Shown one piece after another: positions 6,993 through 15,996 of a stretch of 64,000 nt of DNA. The notes beneath the pieces are model-generated. The model was given only the letters and a program-made list of their open reading frames with translations. It did not search any database and was not told where the DNA came from. Each line of letters starts with the position of its first letter. Position 1 is the first letter of the stretch. This DNA comes from an uncultured Prevotellaceae bacterium (GTDB lineage: Bacteria; Bacteroidota; Bacteroidia; Bacteroidales; Muribaculaceae), in NCBI GenBank assembly GCA_900318065.1, contig ONIY01000008.1, forward strand, positions 1 through 64,000, read 5' to 3'. The position numbers and the translations under genes were made by a program.

Positions 6993-8152
6993 GCAAGAAG
7001 GAAGATATAATGGAACCGACATTCGTAGCACGTAACGGGATGCTAGCCGACAAAGAATACGTAACGTGGCTGTCAGAGCTAAAGCAGCGTTTCCAAAGCA
7101 GTCAGGCAAAAGCTGCTGTACGTGTAAATACGGCTATGCTCGAATATTATTGGAGCCTTGGACGCGACATCGTCAAGAAAAAAGCCGATAGTAAATGGGG
7201 GAGTGGATTTTTCAATCAACTGAGTGATGACATGCGCTCCATGTTCCCCAATGAAACAGGATTCTCTGTTACCAACTTGAAATACATGAAAAGATGGTAC
7301 TCGTTTTACAATGAGCAAGTTGTAATTCGTCAGCAGCCTGCTGACGAATTAGAAAAGCCAATTAACCAACGACCCATTGACGAAAAAGAACTGTTGTTAG
7401 AAATTCGTCAGCAACCTGCTGACGAAATGGATATGCCCAAAGTATTCGGTCAAATACCTTGGTTCCATCATGTAGAAATATTCACAAAAAGCAAATCTCT
7501 GGACGAAGCCCTGTTCTATATAAACAAGGTGATAGAAGAGGGATGGAGCCGAAGTTGGCTGGAAGACCAAATAGCAGCAAAATTATTCAAGAGACAGGGG
7601 ACCGCCGTTACCAACTTCAACAAAACATTGCCGATGCCACAAAGAGAGTTGGCAAAGGAATTACTGAAAGACGAGTACAACTTTGAGTTCCTCACAATGA
7701 AAGCAAAATACGATGAGCATGATTTGGAGGAAGCGCTTGTCGCCAATATCACCCGTTTTTTATTGGAATTGGGCAAAGGCTTTGCATTCGTAGGGCGGCA
7801 GATTGAACTCCGTATGGATGAAGAAACATCCTTCTTCCCAGATTTGGTGTTTTATCATATCCCTCAAAAGCGATATGTTATCATTGAGTTGAAAGCCATG
7901 AAGTACATGCCGGAGTTTGCCGGTAAGCTAAATTTCTACGTTACGGCTGCTGATGAACTCCTCCGAGGCGAGGGTGACAATCCCTCTGTTGGCTTGGTTA
8001 TCTGCAAGACTGCCAAGAGAACTGTTGTTGAGTGGTCATTACAGGATATACAGAAACCATTGGGCGTAGCCACATACCAGCTGCAAGAGGTGGTTGACCG
8101 CACCGTCGCAGAACTGGAGCAAAGAAAGAAACAAAAGGAGGATAAGGTATGA
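6989..8152 (+). CDS. YhcG/DUF1016 family PD-(D/E)XK nuclease-like protein
   Basis: The protein has the two-part DUF1016 (YhcG) layout. The N-terminal region (about 15-125, with LEYYWSLGRDIV and GFSVTNLKYMKRWYSFY) is thought to bind DNA or partners. The C-terminal domain (about 185-365) has a PD-(D/E)XK pattern in SFFPDLVFYHIP and YVIIELKA. Such genes are common inside Bacteroidetes type I restriction loci, but their exact role is unclear. ATG 6989 is chosen because GGAGG lies 7 nt upstream and the ATGA overlaps the hsdM stop; an earlier ATG at 6974 would lose that site. The linker between domains contains IRQQPADE twice, each encoded by a near-perfect DNA palindrome. The end overlaps hsdS by 4 nt. 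Confidence 0.85.
   Translation: MSKKEDIMEPTFVARNGMLADKEYVTWLSELKQRFQSSQAKAAVRVNTAMLEYYWSLGRDIVKKKADSKWGSGFFNQLSDDMRSMFPNETGFSVTNLKYMKRWYSFYNEQVVIRQQPADELEKPINQRPIDEKELLLEIRQQPADEMDMPKVFGQIPWFHHVEIFTKSKSLDEALFYINKVIEEGWSRSWLEDQIAAKLFKRQGTAVTNFNKTLPMPQRELAKELLKDEYNFEFLTMKAKYDEHDLEEALVANITRFLLELGKGFAFVGRQIELRMDEETSFFPDLVFYHIPQKRYVIIELKAMKYMPEFAGKLNFYVTAADELLRGEGDNPSVGLVICKTAKRTVVEWSLQDIQKPLGVATYQLQEVVDRTVAELEQRKKQKEDKV
7323..7426 (+). repeat. Two in-frame palindromic repeats encoding IRQQPADE
   Basis: Copy 1 (7323-7351) is a perfect inverted repeat: arms of 14 nt around one central base (7337), beginning TAATTCGTCAGCAG. Copy 2 (7404-7426) has 10-nt arms TTCGTCAGCA and TGCTGACGAA around ACC. Both sit in the same reading frame of the YhcG-like gene and encode the same octapeptide, 34 residues of linker apart from the flanking domains. 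They could form hairpins in DNA or mRNA. Whether they are an expanding protein-coding repeat or a regulatory structure cannot be told from one sequence. Confidence 0.85.
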
Positions 8153-9366
8153 GTGAGTGGAAATGCTATAAACTTAATGAGATTTCATCTTTGAGTAATG
8201 GAATAAACTTTGATAAGTCTGCTTATACCTCAGGGGTGAAATTGATTGGCGTGTCCGACTTCAAGAATAGGATGCATCCAGATTACGACTCACTTCAAGA
8301 GGTTGATTCAAAAGTCGTAAAAAGTGGAGATTATTTGGGAAAAGGAGACATTGTGTTTGTCCGTTCCAATGGCAATAAAGAGTTAGTAGGTAGGTGTATG
8401 ATGATTGATAGAGACATTCCTGTAACCTATTCTGGATTTTGCATAAAACTACGTCTTAATGATAAGAAGAGATTTGACCCTGTCTTTTTCAATTATCTGT
8501 TTAGAACAAGACAATTTAAAAAGTCAATGACAGGAACTACTGTCGGAGCAAACATACAAAATCTCAGTCAATCGAGATTAGGTAGTTGTGAGGTAAATGT
8601 GCCTGAAATTGAAACACAAAGAGAGATTGCCACCATCCTTTCCCGCTACGATTCTTTGATAGAGAACTATCAGAAGCAGATAAAGTTATTGGAGGAAGCA
8701 GCGCAGCGACTCTATAAGGAATGGTTCGTTGACCTACGCTTCCCCGGACACCAATCCACCCCCATCATCAACAACCTCCCCCAAGGATGGGAAAAGAAAA
8801 GCGCAAAGGACTTCTTTACAATGTCCATCGGTAAAACTCCGCCTAGAGCGGAAAGCAGTTGGTTTTCAACCGATGATAAAGACGTTCCATGGGTGTCAAT
8901 ATCAGATATGAAAGATGTCATGTTTGTCAATATCACAAATGAGAGATTGACACATGAAGCATGTGATCATTTCAACGTGAAGATAGTACCTGAAGGAACA
9001 ATTCTGTTGAGTTTTAAATTAACGGTTGGGAGGGTATCCATTGCAGATAAGCCCGTGTGCACCAATGAGGCTATTGCTCATTTCATGCGGGATGGTGATA
9101 ACTGGCGAGAATATACTTTGATGTATCTAAGAAATTATCACTATGATTCGCTTGGGAACACATCAGGAATATCAAAAGCCGTTAACTCAACGATAATAAA
9201 GAATATGCCTTTTGTTATGCCTAGCAACGATATACTTGACGGCTTTTCAAAGATGTCAAGTCCAATTATAAATCGGATTAGAAATCTTTCAACCCAAATC
9301 CGCAACCTCAGCGAGGCCCGAGACCGTCTCCTGCCCAAACTGATGAGCGCCGAAATAGAAGTTTAA
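8149..9366 (+). CDS. hsdS: Type I restriction-modification specificity subunit HsdS
   Basis: HsdS determines the DNA sequence recognised by the methyltransferase and restriction complexes. The 405 residues show the usual two target-recognition domains: the first about 1-150, the second about 205-360 beginning LPQGWEKKSAKDFF. Each is followed by a conserved helical spacer: REIATILSRYDSLIENYQKQ then AAQRLYKEWFVDLRFPG in the middle, and SEARDRLLPKLMSAEIEV at the end. Length is normal and both halves look intact. The start overlaps the YhcG-like gene by 4 nt. Only one hsdS copy is present and I saw no invertible partner fragment, so specificity switching is not indicated here. The gene is more AT-rich than hsdM, as expected for exchanged recognition domains. 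Confidence 0.93.
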   Translation: MSEWKCYKLNEISSLSNGINFDKSAYTSGVKLIGVSDFKNRMHPDYDSLQEVDSKVVKSGDYLGKGDIVFVRSNGNKELVGRCMMIDRDIPVTYSGFCIKLRLNDKKRFDPVFFNYLFRTRQFKKSMTGTTVGANIQNLSQSRLGSCEVNVPEIETQREIATILSRYDSLIENYQKQIKLLEEAAQRLYKEWFVDLRFPGHQSTPIINNLPQGWEKKSAKDFFTMSIGKTPPRAESSWFSTDDKDVPWVSISDMKDVMFVNITNERLTHEACDHFNVKIVPEGTILLSFKLTVGRVSIADKPVCTNEAIAHFMRDGDNWREYTLMYLRNYHYDSLGNTSGISKAVNSTIIKNMPFVMPSNDILDGFSKMSSPIINRIRNLSTQIRNLSEARDRLLPKLMSAEIEV

Positions 9367-9382
9367 TCTCAGCTTAATATAT

Positions 9383-10060
9383 ATGAAAAAGAAAAGGCTA
9401 TCACATAATTATTTTATAAGTACATTCCCTATTTGGTTGCTTTTATTATTGTGCTTATACTGTGTTCTTGCATGTGAGTTTGGAGCCTTCAGGTTTGGTC
9501 TCTTTTCGGTTAGTATGGAGCAAGAAACCGTGAACAAGATAAATAATATCCTAAAAGCTCTATCTTCTAGTTATATTGCAGGAGTAATTTTCTTTTTCTT
9601 GTCGGACACTATTCCATATTATAGAAGAAAAAGAATAGCAACCAAACATGTTGAAAATTCGTTACATTTAATGATTAATGCAATTGATGATTTTTCTTAT
9701 TTAGTAAATGGAAAGATTTGGGGGGAAGGTACTGATGCTAAACTAATATATGAAGATATTACTGGGGGGGAATACACAGATGATCTTCCCCCATATAAGA
9801 TTCCAATTAATCTGCGAACGATCTTTGGTAGGCTATTTCTATCATTAAACACTAATTTGAATTTTATTATTTCACAAGAACTATATCTAAATAATGAATT
9901 CATTAGTAATATGGAATCAATTGTATCACAGGATAATTATTTACGAATAAGTCAGATTTCAAACAACCAAACACAAGACAATTTCGTGAATGTAGATATA
10001 TTGACAAGTATATTTGATTATGTCAAATCAATAAAAGTACAAACTTTAAAATATATTTAA
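9383..10060 (+). CDS. Two-helix membrane protein, partner of the PIN-like protein
   Basis: The 225-residue protein has two N-terminal membrane segments: about 14-33 (IWLLLLLCLYCVLACEFGAF) and about 65-85 (IAGVIFFFLSDTIPYY), followed by a basic stop (RRKR). The remaining 135 residues are probably cytoplasmic and helical. No family is recognised. The gene is strongly AT-rich and starts 16 nt after hsdS. The next gene, the 766-residue PIN-like protein, begins only 2 nt after its stop, so the two are almost certainly co-translated. A membrane anchor with a nuclease-like partner would fit a defence module whose effector is held or sensed at the membrane; this is inference. The pair interrupts the normal hsdS-hsdR order. 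Confidence 0.7.
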   Translation: MKKKRLSHNYFISTFPIWLLLLLCLYCVLACEFGAFRFGLFSVSMEQETVNKINNILKALSSSYIAGVIFFFLSDTIPYYRRKRIATKHVENSLHLMINAIDDFSYLVNGKIWGEGTDAKLIYEDITGGEYTDDLPPYKIPINLRTIFGRLFLSLNTNLNFIISQELYLNNEFISNMESIVSQDNYLRISQISNNQTQDNFVNVDILTSIFDYVKSIKVQTLKYI

Positions 10061-10062
10061 TT

Positions 10063-12363
10063 ATGCTTACACAAGAATACATTCAACTCGTAAAAGATTT
10101 GCAGCTTGATAAATTATTGGAGTTTGCAAAACGTTTTTTTGTTTCTAAGTATAACGGTGATGTATGTTCTATTACGAATAGTGACTGGCCTAACACATAT
10201 ATTCTAACTGTTCAAAGAGGAGAAAAGACAATTAATAGATTCTTTCATATTTCTGAAACGACAGAGCAATTGGCTTCTTTTATACATAATAACATCCAAA
10301 GTATAGCTGATCGTTCTAATGAAACAGTATATCGCAAATTAGAGTGTTTATGTTTGTATGAGGCAAAAGATATAAATGATATTGTTGAATCTGCAGACAT
10401 AGACTATGGAATCAGATTAGATATTTATGATCTGTATAATATTGGAATAGAAATTGAAAAAAGTTTGTCTCTTAAAGAGTTTCTCATTAGTTCTCCTTCT
10501 AAAACTACACTTCAAGAAATTGAATTTAATAGTAAGAATAAAATATTATACGAGTTATTTACTACTGGCAATAAAATAGCCGATATAAAAAATTGCTTTA
10601 TTAGTTCATATATTCAGTATTACTTATTAGAACGAGGCCCACTATCTACGAATGAACTAAAGACAATCTTACAGAATCCTCTTCCGAATCTTTCTTCTCG
10701 TGCATTCAGTGATGCAATGCGTAAAAGCGTTAATTCGCAGATAATTGTTCTAGAGAATGGCAAGTATAAGTTAACTGATGATTATAAAGCTCAACTTGAG
10801 GAGATGCGAGCCGTTTCTGAAGCAACCGAGAAGCGGTTATTAAATCAATTTGAAGATTGTCTAAAAGAGTATGGAATAAAGGATACATCTCGAAAAATTC
10901 TCAATACTATACTTGAATTATATAAAACACAAAGCAACAATGAGTTAGTTGATTTTCAGCATAAGGATAGTTCAGAAAATGCTGAGAGAGAGTTAGTTCG
11001 TAAACTCTTTTCTACGCTAATTGACAGAGGCATTGAACGGAGTTCTGCAAATACAATTGTACAAAGATTATTAAGTATCATATCAGATAGTGAATACCTA
11101 AATAAAGTGTCTGCTACAACGCTCTTCACAGGTTTGTTCAATTCGAATAGTCTTGAAGATTATTTAGGAAAGCAAAAACGTGTTGTCTTTTTTGATACAC
11201 AGATCTTGTTACAATTATTATGTGTTGACTATAGAGAAGTGCAATACGATGATCCTTTATATGAGGCTGGTAAAATTTTATTTAATCAATTAGAGGAATC
11301 TCAAGACTATGTATCATTATATACGACACTAGAATATATTAGAGAGGTGTCCAACCATCTATTTGAAGCATACAACTTAAGGCGTTTTATTAATCTTCAT
11401 TATATCAGAGATTTTGGTCCCTCAAAAAATGTTTTTTATAATTACTATTTGTATCTGACAGAAAACAACATTAATTCTTATTCCTGCTACGAAGAATATT
11501 TAGAGGATTTCTTAAATACAGATGAATATCTTCCTAATGGATATTATGAATTTGTTGAAAAAGCAGACAATTTGGTTGTTGACATTTTAAATGGAATGGG
11601 GATTCTGATTCAACCAATTAACCCTCCTGCAAACCTGAATGAGCTAAGACGAGATTATGATATTATACTAGGAGATCATCCCAAAGGAAATAAGGCACGA
11701 GAGAATGATGTCCTATGCATGTATTATCTTTCCGATCAAACAAATTTCATTAATGCAGAAACAGGCCTTAGTGATGAACCATATTTAATAACATTGGATC
11801 ATACAATAACAGATATGAGAAAAAAACTAGTTGATAGTTACCATAGATCTTTTTGGTATGTGTATCCTCCTTTGAAATTTGCTAATCGTTTGTCTATTAT
11901 GAATCTGAAATTAGATTCAAAGAAGATTAATTATGACATTATATGTATGGCCGAAACAAATTTTAATGCCTCATATGAATCTGTTAGTATGTTGGATATA
12001 ATGACCATGTTCTTTAAAAATGAAGAGTTGGATAATAAGAAATTACCAAGGATGTTAGCTAGAATGAAATCAGAAGAGAGAAATAATGATCATTTACGAG
12101 ATTATTCGGAAAGGAATAATAGCAATTTGCCAATTGATGTTGTCCTTAATTATATTCATAAACATTACCGCAATCAGTCAAATCCATCTTTGAATGACAT
12201 TTCAAAATTATTCGAGATTGATGAAGTATCAGACAACATATATAATCTATTGAAAAATAACTGTGATCAATTATTAAAGGGTAATCGGTTGGATGAAAGC
12301 CTCTTTAAAGAATTAGATAATATGGTTTATCAATATGTGAAATCCGCCTCAGATCAGAATTAA
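10063..12363 (+). CDS. Large protein with PIN-like nuclease signature (candidate defence effector)
   Basis: A 766-residue protein of no family I can name. The region about 370-600 has the ordered acidic residues of a PIN-type ribonuclease: VVFFDTQILLQLL (D378), TTLEYIREV (E424 or E428), KARENDVLCMYYL (D549) and YLITLDHTI (D579). Between the first and third motifs lies a long helical insert. Residues about 185-245 resemble a winged helix (GPLSTNELKTILQ then YKLTDDYKAQLEEM). The N-terminal 130 residues are mixed alpha/beta and unassigned. No signal peptide or membrane helix. It is very AT-rich, follows the membrane-protein gene by 2 nt and lies inside the type I restriction locus, the position used by anticodon nucleases such as PrrC. 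RNA cleavage is inferred, not shown. Confidence 0.65.
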   Translation: MLTQEYIQLVKDLQLDKLLEFAKRFFVSKYNGDVCSITNSDWPNTYILTVQRGEKTINRFFHISETTEQLASFIHNNIQSIADRSNETVYRKLECLCLYEAKDINDIVESADIDYGIRLDIYDLYNIGIEIEKSLSLKEFLISSPSKTTLQEIEFNSKNKILYELFTTGNKIADIKNCFISSYIQYYLLERGPLSTNELKTILQNPLPNLSSRAFSDAMRKSVNSQIIVLENGKYKLTDDYKAQLEEMRAVSEATEKRLLNQFEDCLKEYGIKDTSRKILNTILELYKTQSNNELVDFQHKDSSENAERELVRKLFSTLIDRGIERSSANTIVQRLLSIISDSEYLNKVSATTLFTGLFNSNSLEDYLGKQKRVVFFDTQILLQLLCVDYREVQYDDPLYEAGKILFNQLEESQDYVSLYTTLEYIREVSNHLFEAYNLRRFINLHYIRDFGPSKNVFYNYYLYLTENNINSYSCYEEYLEDFLNTDEYLPNGYYEFVEKADNLVVDILNGMGILIQPINPPANLNELRRDYDIILGDHPKGNKARENDVLCMYYLSDQTNFINAETGLSDEPYLITLDHTITDMRKKLVDSYHRSFWYVYPPLKFANRLSIMNLKLDSKKINYDIICMAETNFNASYESVSMLDIMTMFFKNEELDNKKLPRMLARMKSEERNNDHLRDYSERNNSNLPIDVVLNYIHKHYRNQSNPSLNDISKLFEIDEVSDNIYNLLKNNCDQLLKGNRLDESLFKELDNMVYQYVKSASDQN

Positions 12364-12461
12364 GCATCAGTTTGATTTATTATGTTGAAAGATATTAGCA
12401 AAAACACATTGATACAGAAGAATGCCGCATACTTGTGGCTACTAGAAATTAACTGACGAGC

Positions 12462-12767
12462 ATGGATAACGAGAACAAATATAGAATTCAGGACTTGGAC
12501 GAGCACATCTGCCAAGGGGAGTCCGAGCGCCGTGAGAAGGCTATCGCCTGGAAGACCGCCATTGGCCTGCAAGCTGTTGACGGCCTGACTGTTTCAGATT
12601 ATTTGATAGAACTTGCCATCAAGAACGTTAAGGGCGAGTTGACATCTCAAGAAGTTGACAGATTGATCAATGAGCATTACGCTGCTAAACATAAGGAATA
12701 CAGCACTTACACAATAATAAATCATGTTGTAGACCCGATAGCAGCCAAAAAAGGAAGACCATTTTAA
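12462..12767 (+). CDS. VbhA-type antitoxin-like small protein, no Fic partner
   Basis: The 101-residue protein is helical. Its core (AIGLQAVDGLTVSDYLIELA then VKGELTSQEVDRLINEHY) resembles the VbhA antitoxin fold, where a small helical protein inhibits a Fic AMP-transferase. In that family the inhibitory helix carries [S/T]xxxE[G/N]. At the matching place, just before the GL turn, this protein reads AWKTAIGL, lacking the serine/threonine-glutamate pair. No Fic gene lies next to it. It sits 98 nt after the PIN-like gene and 13 nt before hsdR, so it may now serve the restriction complex or the PIN-like protein instead. Residues 80-101, ending AAKKGRPF, are an extra tail. Confidence 0.6.
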   Translation: MDNENKYRIQDLDEHICQGESERREKAIAWKTAIGLQAVDGLTVSDYLIELAIKNVKGELTSQEVDRLINEHYAAKHKEYSTYTIINHVVDPIAAKKGRPF

Positions 12768-12780
12768 ATTAATTATAAAT

Positions 12781-15700
12781 ATGTCGAAGGAGTTCAGTGA
12801 AGATAAGTTGATACAGGCCAGTGCAGCCGAGTTGCTGGAGAAGGAACTGGGTTGGACGAGTGTGTATGCCTTTGATAAGGAGATGCTCGGCGTGAATGGC
12901 ACGCTGGGGCGCACATCCTATCATGAGGTACTGCTGATTGGACGTTTCTGCAAGGCGCTGAAGACGCTGAACCCTTGGTTGACTGACAAGCAACTGCAGG
13001 AGTGCGTGGAGCGCATGACGGAGTACATGAGCTCACAGACGCTAATGCAGATTAACGAGCAGAAGTACCGACTCATACGTGACGGTATCCCAGTCACCCG
13101 CACTAAGCTCAATGGTGAGGCCGAAGAGGTCAGAGCCCGTGTGATTGACTTTGGCTCGCCCGAGAAGAACGATTTCCTGTGCGTGCGCGAGCTATGGGTT
13201 TATGGTGCGGTCTATCACCGCCGTGCCGATATAGTGGGCTTCGTTAACGGCCTGCCACTGCTGTTTATCGAACTGAAGAATCATGATGTTGCAGTTGAGG
13301 ATGCCTTCAACAAGAACTACCGCGACTACCTCGACACCATTCCACAGCTGTTCCACCACAACGCATTTGTGATGTTCAGTAATGGACTGGAGGCAAGAGT
13401 GGGAACTATCGACTCGAAGTGGGAGTTTTTCCATGAGTGGAAACGTCTCACCGAGCTGGACGCTGGTAACATCGAGCTGCCTACCATGCTCAGAGGAATC
13501 TGCAAGAAAGAGAATTTCCTTGACTTGCTGGAGAATTTTATACTATATGATCACTCAGGCGGTAAAACAGTCAAAATCTTGGCACGTAACCACCAATACC
13601 TGGGCGTGAACCAAGCGGTGGAGATGTACCGTAACCGCCAATATTTGAACGGAAAGCTGGGTGTATTTTGGCACACACAAGGCAGTGGTAAGAGCTACTC
13701 AATGCTGTTCCTGGCTCAGAAAATTAGGCGCAAATTTGAGGGCTCACCCACCTTCTTGGTGCTCACCGACCGCGACGAGTTGAACAAGCAAATCAGCGAC
13801 ACTTTCGAGAACTGCGGTATGCTGGGCAAGGTCAAGGCTAAGGAGTTTATCGCCAGTAGCGGTGAAGACCTGAAAGCAAAATTGCGAGGTAATCGGTCTT
13901 TTATCTTCTCGCTTATCCAAAAGTTTAATGACAGGAATGCAACGCCCATCTATCCAGACCACGACATTATAGTGATGAGCGACGAGGCTCATAGGACACA
14001 GAATGGTATCTTTGCTGACAACCTGATGCACATGCTGCCAACGGCGCACCGCATCGGCTTCACAGGCACTCCGCTGCTTAGCCATGACCATATCACCGAG
14101 CGAACCTTTGGTGGCTATGTGAGCATCTATGACTTCAAGCGGGCCGTAGAGGATAAGGCTACAGTACCGCTATATTATGAAAATCGTGGTGAGCGTCTGC
14201 AAGGGCTCAAGAATCCTGAGATAAACGAAGAGATAGCAGCTGCCCTTGAAGAGGCAGGCGATATGGACCCTTCGCAGCAAGAGAAGTTGGAACGCGAGTT
14301 CGCTAAGGAAGTACACCTGCTCACGGCCGAAAAGCGACTGCGTGTTGTAGCCCGTGATTTTGTGAAGCATTATAGTGACCTGTGGACTTCGGGTAAAGCT
14401 ATGATGGTGAGCTACAATAAAGTGACCTGCGTGAGGATGTTCAACTATGTGCAAGAATACTGGCAGGAAGAAATCGAAACTCTTGAGAAAGAGATAAAAA
14501 AGTGCACATCACAACAGGAAGCGCAGGAGATGAAGCGCAAGCTGGAGTGGATGCAGGAGACCGAGATGGCTGTGGTTATATCGCAGGAGCAAAACGAGAT
14601 GGATACCTTCAAGAAATGGGGGCTCGATATCTTGCCGCACCGTGAAAAGATGATGAAACGGGAACTGGATAAGGAGTATAAAGATCCAGCTTCTAAACTG
14701 AGGGTGGTGTTCGTGTGTGCCATGTGGTTGACAGGATTTGATGTGAAAACGCTTTCATGCCTATATATCGATAAACCTATGAAAGCTCACACCCTGATGC
14801 AGACCATCGCCCGAGCTAACCGCGTGGCCGAGGGTAAGACAAACGGCCTGGTGGTAGACTATATCGGTATTGTGAAAGCTCTGCGTCAAGCGCTGGCCGA
14901 TTATACCGCTAATAGCGACGGAGGCGACGGTAATGACCCAACCATCGACAAGAAAGAACTTATATCTAAAGTTCTTGAGACAATAACTGCTGCCCAGGCA
15001 TTCCTTAAAGAGCATGATGTGAACTTGAACGCGCTGATTGAGGCCGAGGAGTTCAATAGATTATCGCTATTGAAGGTCGCAGCCAATGCCATGTGTGAAA
15101 CTATCGAAATCAAGAAATCATTTACAATAATGGCCTCTAGGCTGCTAAATCTGTGGAAATACCTTGACCGCGATGACATCACCACCGAAATGAAATGGCA
15201 CAAGGACGCTATCCAGGCCATTTACAAGCAGCTGCAGAAGAAACGCAAAGATGCCGACATTACCGACCTTAGCGTAGCCATCAATGCTATTGTAAACGAC
15301 CACCTCGAGGTGGAACCGTCTATGGTGGCTGAACCCATGGTGGGACGCAGATTTGATATCAGTGGCATTAACTTCGACCTGTTGAGGCAAGAGTTTGCTA
15401 AAAGTAACGAGAAAAACCTGATATTAAAAGACCTGCTGGAGCTACTACAGGAACGACTCGACAAGATGCTCGCAGCTAACCCATCCCGCATCAATTTCTA
15501 TGAGCGCTACCAAAAGATTATCGAGGATTATAACCAGGAACAGGACCGAGTTGCCATCGAGAAGACTTTCCAAGAACTGATGGATCTAACCAAGAGTTTG
15601 AGTGAAGAGGAGAAGCGCTACGTGCGTGAAGGCTTCGAGAACGATGAGCAACTAACGATGTTTGATATCCTCATAAAAGACGACTTGACCAAGAACGAGA

Positions 15701-15927
15701 TCAAGAAAATCAAGGAGGTTGCTGTGGAGCTGCTTGACAAGATTAAGGAGCAACTGGCAACGATGGACCACCCGTTCGAGAAACGAGAGACCAAAGCAGC
15801 TATAATCGTTACCATCCGCGACACCCTGTGGCAAATGCTCCCCGAAAGCTATAGCGACGAGAGCATCGACACTTATAAGGACGCTGTCTATGAGTACGTG
15901 CAGCAGCACTACGGCGGAGTAGCATAA
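12781..15927 (+). CDS. hsdR: Type I restriction endonuclease motor subunit HsdR
   Basis: HsdR translocates and cuts unmodified DNA as part of the HsdR2M2S1 complex. The N-terminal nuclease is marked by LPLLFIELKN (about 158-167, the E-x-K of the PD-(D/E)XK site). The SF2 motor follows: Walker A HTQGSGKS (about 295-302), DEAH in VMSDEAHRTQ (about 400), GFTGTPL, and the second RecA-like lobe with LTGFDVKTLSC and MQTIARANR. The C-terminal 350 residues are helical and would bind the methyltransferase core. At 1048 residues it is a full-length HsdR. It ends the rightward locus, is GC-rich like hsdM, and is followed by a hairpin terminator. The separation of hsdM and hsdR by AT-rich cargo implies later insertion. 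Confidence 0.95.
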   Translation: MSKEFSEDKLIQASAAELLEKELGWTSVYAFDKEMLGVNGTLGRTSYHEVLLIGRFCKALKTLNPWLTDKQLQECVERMTEYMSSQTLMQINEQKYRLIRDGIPVTRTKLNGEAEEVRARVIDFGSPEKNDFLCVRELWVYGAVYHRRADIVGFVNGLPLLFIELKNHDVAVEDAFNKNYRDYLDTIPQLFHHNAFVMFSNGLEARVGTIDSKWEFFHEWKRLTELDAGNIELPTMLRGICKKENFLDLLENFILYDHSGGKTVKILARNHQYLGVNQAVEMYRNRQYLNGKLGVFWHTQGSGKSYSMLFLAQKIRRKFEGSPTFLVLTDRDELNKQISDTFENCGMLGKVKAKEFIASSGEDLKAKLRGNRSFIFSLIQKFNDRNATPIYPDHDIIVMSDEAHRTQNGIFADNLMHMLPTAHRIGFTGTPLLSHDHITERTFGGYVSIYDFKRAVEDKATVPLYYENRGERLQGLKNPEINEEIAAALEEAGDMDPSQQEKLEREFAKEVHLLTAEKRLRVVARDFVKHYSDLWTSGKAMMVSYNKVTCVRMFNYVQEYWQEEIETLEKEIKKCTSQQEAQEMKRKLEWMQETEMAVVISQEQNEMDTFKKWGLDILPHREKMMKRELDKEYKDPASKLRVVFVCAMWLTGFDVKTLSCLYIDKPMKAHTLMQTIARANRVAEGKTNGLVVDYIGIVKALRQALADYTANSDGGDGNDPTIDKKELISKVLETITAAQAFLKEHDVNLNALIEAEEFNRLSLLKVAANAMCETIEIKKSFTIMASRLLNLWKYLDRDDITTEMKWHKDAIQAIYKQLQKKRKDADITDLSVAINAIVNDHLEVEPSMVAEPMVGRRFDISGINFDLLRQEFAKSNEKNLILKDLLELLQERLDKMLAANPSRINFYERYQKIIEDYNQEQDRVAIEKTFQELMDLTKSLSEEEKRYVREGFENDEQLTMFDILIKDDLTKNEIKKIKEVAVELLDKIKEQLATMDHPFEKRETKAAIIVTIRDTLWQMLPESYSDESIDTYKDAVYEYVQQHYGGVA

Positions 15928-15950
15928 ATAGTTCAATTTGATATATAAGT

Positions 15951-15980
15951 AAGGGCGAGCCTAAGAACTCGCCCTTGTTT
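15951..15980 (+). terminator. Intrinsic terminator after hsdR
   Basis: The arms AAGGGCGAG (15951-15959) and CTCGCCCTT (15968-15976) pair perfectly around an 8-nt loop, followed by GTTT. It lies between the convergent hsdR and DUF5131 genes and may serve both. Confidence 0.8.
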
Positions 15981-15996
15981 CGTATTACCCTAACAA

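Noticed and set aside
8149..9366. Possible invertible hsdS shufflon
   Set aside because: I looked for a second hsdS fragment, inverted repeats flanking the recognition domains or an adjacent invertase and found none within the window.
12382..12456. 24-codon plus-strand frame between the PIN-like and VbhA-like genes
   Set aside because: Too short, without a ribosome binding site or recognisable motif; more likely leader sequence of the next gene.
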